64,000 nt of DNA from Sediminicola sp. YIK13 (lineage in GTDB: Bacteria; Bacteroidota; Bacteroidia; Flavobacteriales; Flavobacteriaceae), in NCBI RefSeq assembly GCF_001430825.1, contig NZ_CP010535.1:3390501-3454500 (forward strand), given 5' to 3'. Below the pieces are notes generated by a model. It searched no databases, was not told the DNA's origin, and saw nothing but the letters and a program-made list of their open reading frames with translations. A program made the translations under genes and the position numbers. Below are positions 60,105 to 64,000 of this stretch, one piece after another; the first letter of the stretch is position 1; each line of letters starts with the position of its first letter.

Positions 60105-62828
60105 ATGAGCATTATAAAGCCAAAATATTTAAAATTATCGGGTCTTGAGCCCTTGGTCATCACTCCAGAAAGTAATTTCGTGAACGTGGGGGAGCGCACC
60201 AATGTAGCCGGATCTAAAAAGTTCCTTCGTCTAATCAAAGAAGAGAAATTTGAAGAGGCCTTGGATATTGCGCGCGACCAGGTAGAAGGGGGAGCTCAGA
60301 TCATCGATGTCAATATGGACGACGGACTCATAGATGGGAAAGAGGCCATGGTGAAATTCCTGAATCTAATAGTCGCCGAACCAGACATTTCCCGTGTGCC
60401 AATCATGATAGATAGTTCCAAATGGGAGATCATTGAAGCTGGCCTTCAGGTAGTCCAAGGGAAATGTGTGGTGAACTCCATCAGTTTAAAGGAGGGGGAA
60501 GCAGAATTTATCCACCATGCCAAATTGGTAAAAAGATATGGGGCTGCAGTTATCGTCATGGCCTTTGATGAGGTGGGACAGGCAGATAATTATGAGCGCA
60601 GGCTGGAAATCAGCAAGCGTTCCTATGATATCTTGGTGAACAAGGTGAAGTTTGCTCCTGAGAATATCATATTTGATCTCAATGTCTTTCCTGTGGCCAC
60701 GGGAATGGATGAGCACAAGCGTAATGCCCTCGATTTTATTGAAGCTACGGCTTGGGTAAAAAAGAACCTCCCGCATTGCAGTGTCAGTGGGGGTGTGAGC
60801 AACGTGTCCTTTTCCTTTAGAGGCAACAATCCGGTTAGGGAAGCCATGCATTCTGTGTTCCTTTACCACGCCATAAAAGCAGGGATGAACATAGGTATTG
60901 TAAACCCCACTATGTTGGAAGTATACGATGATATTCCCAAGGATCTCTTGGACCGTGTAGAAGACGTTATTTTGAACAGAAGGGACGATGCCACGGAACG
61001 TTTGCTGGACTTTGCCGAAACCGTAGTTGGCACAGCCAAGGAAAGCAAGGTAGACCTTACTTGGAGAACGGAATCCCTACAGAATAGGATCACCAGAGCC
61101 TTGGTCAAAGGAATAGACCAGTACATCATTGAAGATGTGGAGGAAGCCAGACAGAGTGTGGACAAGCCCATTAAGGTGATCGAAGGCCATCTGATGACAG
61201 GGATGAATGTGGTAGGTGACCTATTTGGAAGTGGGAAGATGTTTTTACCACAGGTTGTTAAGTCGGCTCGGGTTATGAAGAAGGCCGTGGCTTATTTACT
61301 GCCTTATATAGAGGAGGAAAAGTTGAAGAATCCCCTACCTGAAGGCAGCAGTTCTTCGGCAGGAAAAATATTGATGGCAACCGTAAAAGGGGATGTGCAC
61401 GATATTGGAAAGAATATTGTGAGTGTGGTTCTTGCATGCAATAACTATGAGATTATAGACCTTGGGGTTATGGTGCCCCCAGAAAAGATTATCAATGCTG
61501 CCAAAGAGCATCAGGTAGATATTATAGGGCTCAGTGGCCTGATCACCCCATCTTTGGATGAGATGGTTTATTTGGCCAAGGAAATGGAACGTCAGAATTT
61601 TTCCGTACCCTTATTGATAGGAGGAGCTACCACCAGCAAGGCCCATACAGCGGTTAAGATAGATCCACAGTATAAGAATACAGTAGTCCATGTGAACGAT
61701 GCCTCCAGGGCCGTGACCGTAGTGGGGGACCTGTTGCAAAAAGAAACATCAAGGACCTATAAGGATTCCATTAAATTGGATTACGAGGAATTCAGAACTC
61801 AATTTGCCAAACGGGGGAAGCGTAAGGAGTATTTGCCATTGTCTGAAGCGCGTACCAATAAATATAAAATTGATTGGAACGAAAAGGACATCGCTGTACC
61901 AAAAAATATGGGGGTACAGGTGATCAAGGATTTAGAGCTTCGAAAATTAAAGGATTTTATTGATTGGACCCCATTTTTTAGAAGTTGGGAGCTCCATGGA
62001 AAGTATCCTGCGATCTTAACCGATGAGGTGGTGGGAAAGGAAGCAACCGAACTTTTTAAGGATGCCCAAACCTTATTGGAAAAGATCTTCGATGAGAAAT
62101 TGCTTACTGCCAAAGCGGTTTTTGGGCTGTTTCAGGCAAATAGCATTAATGATGACGATATTGAGGTGATCGTGCCACCAGGGCATCATGCCAAAAAACA
62201 CCAAGGAGAAAAGAAATTTGTGTTTCGGACCTTGAGACAACAATTGAAAAAATATGAGGGCAAACCAAATTTTGCCCTAGCGGATTATATAGCCCCAAAG
62301 GAATCGGGGATTGAGGATTATATGGGCTTCTTTTGTGTTTCTACAGGGTTTGGCACCGCCGAGTTGGCCGCGGATTATGAAAAGGATCTGGATGATTACA
62401 ATTCCATAATGATCAAAGCATTATCGGACCGTTTGGCCGAGGCCTTTGCCGAGTATTTGCACAAGGAGGTAAGAACTGATCATTGGGGGTATGCCTCCGA
62501 TGAGCGATTGACCAATGAAGAGTTGATCTCAGAATCATATAAAGGAATAAGACCGGCCCCAGGGTATCCGGCATGTCCCGACCATTTGGAAAAATTGACC
62601 ATTTGGGAACTGTTAAGGGTAAAACAGCGTATTGGTGTTAAACTTACCGATAGCTTGGCAATGTGGCCTGCGGCCAGTGTGAGCGGCTACTATTTTGCCC
62701 ATCCTGAGGCCAGATATTTTGGGGTAGGAAAAATAAAGGAAGATCAGGTGTATGATTTTGCAAAACGCAAGGCAATCTCAGAAGAAATGGCTGAAAAATG
62801 GTTGGCGCCAAATATTGCCGATGATTGA
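60105..62828 (+). CDS. metH: Methionine synthase, folate, cobalamin and activation modules (split MetH, C-terminal part)
   Basis: Protein of 907 residues with the remaining MetH domains: pterin-binding ([20 protein letters not shown] at residues 26-45, then [13 protein letters not shown]), a cap helix region, the cobalamin domain with the lower-ligand motif DVHDIG (Asp430, His432), and the C-terminal reactivation domain with the SAM-binding [12 protein letters not shown] (from residue 816). It transfers the methyl of methyltetrahydrofolate via cobalamin to homocysteine held by the partner protein from the preceding gene. B12 is therefore needed; a metE was not seen. Followed by a structured gap and metF. 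Confidence 0.95.
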   Translation: MSIIKPKYLKLSGLEPLVITPESNFVNVGERTNVAGSKKFLRLIKEEKFEEALDIARDQVEGGAQIIDVNMDDGLIDGKEAMVKFLNLIVAEPDISRVPIMIDSSKWEIIEAGLQVVQGKCVVNSISLKEGEAEFIHHAKLVKRYGAAVIVMAFDEVGQADNYERRLEISKRSYDILVNKVKFAPENIIFDLNVFPVATGMDEHKRNALDFIEATAWVKKNLPHCSVSGGVSNVSFSFRGNNPVREAMHSVFLYHAIKAGMNIGIVNPTMLEVYDDIPKDLLDRVEDVILNRRDDATERLLDFAETVVGTAKESKVDLTWRTESLQNRITRALVKGIDQYIIEDVEEARQSVDKPIKVIEGHLMTGMNVVGDLFGSGKMFLPQVVKSARVMKKAVAYLLPYIEEEKLKNPLPEGSSSSAGKILMATVKGDVHDIGKNIVSVVLACNNYEIIDLGVMVPPEKIINAAKEHQVDIIGLSGLITPSLDEMVYLAKEMERQNFSVPLLIGGATTSKAHTAVKIDPQYKNTVVHVNDASRAVTVVGDLLQKETSRTYKDSIKLDYEEFRTQFAKRGKRKEYLPLSEARTNKYKIDWNEKDIAVPKNMGVQVIKDLELRKLKDFIDWTPFFRSWELHGKYPAILTDEVVGKEATELFKDAQTLLEKIFDEKLLTAKAVFGLFQANSINDDDIEVIVPPGHHAKKHQGEKKFVFRTLRQQLKKYEGKPNFALADYIAPKESGIEDYMGFFCVSTGFGTAELAADYEKDLDDYNSIMIKALSDRLAEAFAEYLHKEVRTDHWGYASDERLTNEELISESYKGIRPAPGYPACPDHLEKLTIWELLRVKQRIGVKLTDSLAMWPAASVSGYYFAHPEARYFGVGKIKEDQVYDFAKRKAISEEMAEKWLAPNIADD

Positions 62829-62854
62829 CGGAGTCTTTTAATGAAAACAGAATT

Positions 62855-62960
62855 GCGTTAGGGATAGGAGCGATATCATTTTTATGAAGGTCTAAAAGTA
62901 TTGGAAACAACTGAGGCCATGAGCATAAAAATATGTAGCGGATAGCCCGGTGATACGCCC
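62855..62960. other. Structured intergenic element between metH and metF
   Basis: The 205-bp gap carries a stretch with paired ends: GCGT-AGGG-AT near 62855-62865 against GATAGCCC-GG-ACGC at the right end (62940-62958), then CATTTTTATG / CATAAAAAT (62877-62886 and 62923-62932), and GGTC / GGCC inside. The outer motifs (AGCGGATAGCCCGG) resemble a sequence that I recall recurring in flavobacterial genomes next to genes, but there is one copy only in this window. Confidence 0.45.
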
Positions 62961-63033
62961 AAAGAGAATTAATAACAAAGTAAAATACCCCAAACAAGCC
63001 GAAACTTATATAAGATTAGGCTGGGGAAAGAAT

Positions 63034-63987
63034 ATGAAAGTAACAGATCACATAAAAAACGCCGAAGGTAAAACCTTGTTCTCATTTGAGATCATCCCCC
63101 CGGTGAAGGGCAAAAATATTCAGGAGTTATACGACAATATAGACCCATTGATGGAATTTAAGCCCCCCTTTATAGATGTGACCACATCAAGGGAAGAATA
63201 TGTATATATTGACAGGGACGGGCTTTTGGACAAGAAATTGACCCGTATGCGCCCAGGAACTGTTGGGATCTGTGCCTCCATAAAACATAAATACGATGTG
63301 GATACCGTACCCCACGTGCTCTGCGGAGGGTTTACCAAGGAGGAAACGGAATACCTTTTAGTGGATTGCCATTATTTGGGCATCCAAAATGTAATGGCCC
63401 TAAGGGGAGACGCTATGAAGGATGAAAAATATTTCAATCCTATACAGGGGGGGCATACCTATGCCACTGGCTTGGTAAAACAGATCCAAAACTTAAACCG
63501 AGGTAAATATTTGCACGAAGTGATCGAGACCGATGAATGTGCCGACTTTTGTATTGGGGTGGCGGGTTATCCCGAAAAGCATTTGGAGGCTCCTTCTTTG
63601 CAATCCGATCTAAAAAGGTTGAAGGAAAAGGTAGATGCAGGGGCGGATTATGTAGTGACCCAAATGTTTTTTGACAACCAGAAATACTTCCAATTTGTGG
63701 AAGCTGCCAAAGCTATGGGAATTAATGTACCCATCATCCCGGGGATAAAACCCATTGCCATAAAAAGGCATTTACAATTGTTGCCACAGGTATTTAGGAT
63801 AGATATCCCACAGGAATTGATAGAAGCCGTGGATGACTGCAAAAATAACGCTGCCGTGCGTCAAATTGGGATAGAATGGGCCATTCAACAATCCAACGAG
63901 CTAAAGGCAGCAGGCGTTCCCGTCTTGCATTATTATTCCATGGGAAAATCGGATAACATTAAGGCGATAGCGAAGGGAGTGTTTTAA
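63034..63987 (+). CDS. metF: Methylenetetrahydrofolate reductase
   Basis: Flavoprotein of 317 residues producing 5-methyltetrahydrofolate, the methyl donor for MetH. The start MKVTDHIKNAEGKTLFSFEI is followed by FEIIPPVKGKNIQELYDNID; typical motifs are FIDVTTSREEYVYIDRDG, GIQNVMALRGDAMK and DAGADYVVTQMFFDNQKYFQ. The chosen ATG at 63034 excludes 28 residues encoded by the structured element upstream (from 62950) that are not family-like. Same strand as metH; probably the same SAM-controlled transcript, or partly its own. Confidence 0.95.
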   Translation: MKVTDHIKNAEGKTLFSFEIIPPVKGKNIQELYDNIDPLMEFKPPFIDVTTSREEYVYIDRDGLLDKKLTRMRPGTVGICASIKHKYDVDTVPHVLCGGFTKEETEYLLVDCHYLGIQNVMALRGDAMKDEKYFNPIQGGHTYATGLVKQIQNLNRGKYLHEVIETDECADFCIGVAGYPEKHLEAPSLQSDLKRLKEKVDAGADYVVTQMFFDNQKYFQFVEAAKAMGINVPIIPGIKPIAIKRHLQLLPQVFRIDIPQELIEAVDDCKNNAAVRQIGIEWAIQQSNELKAAGVPVLHYYSMGKSDNIKAIAKGVF

Positions 63988-64000
63988 TGGAATCTTCGTT

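Noticed and set aside
59085-62828. Frameshift or pseudogene explanation for split MetH
   Set aside because: Clean stop, intergenic space and start, with the cut at a domain border and intact motifs; a natural split is more likely.
62644-62997. Minus-strand frame of 117 codons over the metH end and the gap
   Set aside because: Arises from the structured element and the metH antisense strand; no homologous features.
1-64000. CRISPR array, transposase or integrase remnants
   Set aside because: No regularly spaced repeats and no transposase or integrase motifs in any frame read.

Overview
The window is a gene-dense, low-GC stretch of chromosome from a member of the Bacteroidota, most likely a marine member of the Flavobacteriaceae. 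Evidence for this: a PorG-type type IX secretion gene, promoters of the Bacteroidota TTTG / TAnnTTTG form, a homocysteine acetyltransferase-aspartokinase type fusion and a split MetH, 2TM, DUF5686, DUF2797 and DUF6089 family proteins, and OmpH/BamA gene order. No phage, insertion sequence, CRISPR array, tRNA or rRNA was found; nearly all of it looks vertically inherited.

Layout. 1-14,210: folK edge, then sppA and a YhhQ transporter, an AsmA-like protein, DUF2797, a GH3-family adenylating enzyme, and a minus-strand protein quality-control operon (tig-clpP-clpX), followed by a small membrane protein, an esterase and pdxJ. 14,300-22,437: plus-strand envelope block: CBS-ACT protein, nadK, porG, uppS, bamA, two ompH/skp genes, murI. 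22,434-32,402: mostly minus strand: folA, a 2TM protein, an ergothioneine-type operon behind thyA (thyA-egtB-egtD-DUF427), a CNT nucleoside transporter, bifunctional nuclease, and etfBA. 32,588-42,847: pdhB, a DUF5686 outer-membrane protein, soluble and membrane pyrophosphatases side by side, a deoxynucleoside kinase, and an OmpR-type two-component system divergent from a small secreted protein.

43,162-63,987 is one functional unit for sulfur, methionine and S-adenosylmethionine (SAM). It contains metK; metY, a MetX-aspartokinase-homoserine dehydrogenase fusion and a second sulfhydrylase; an Rrf2 regulator; the sulfate assimilation genes cysH-cysD-cysN; sulfite reductase-cobA-ferredoxin/NADP reductase; then the two halves of MetH and metF. 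Together they reduce sulfate to sulfide, build and activate homoserine, combine the two to homocysteine, methylate it with folate carbon and convert methionine to SAM.

The control layer is the most interesting part. Two nearly identical SAM-I (S-box) riboswitches lie ahead of metY and metH, while the metK leader carries what I read as a different class, a SAM-II-like pseudoknot riboswitch with an inserted hairpin, sitting exactly at the predicted 5' end of the transcript. Three copies of a CTAnTAAA-type motif lie before the two sulfate/sulfite operons, next to the Rrf2 gene, and are candidate operators. Thus SAM sensing by two RNA architectures and sulfur or redox sensing by an Fe-S regulator appear to divide control of one pathway. 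Outside this unit, a perfect 28-bp palindrome overlaps the predicted etfBA promoter.
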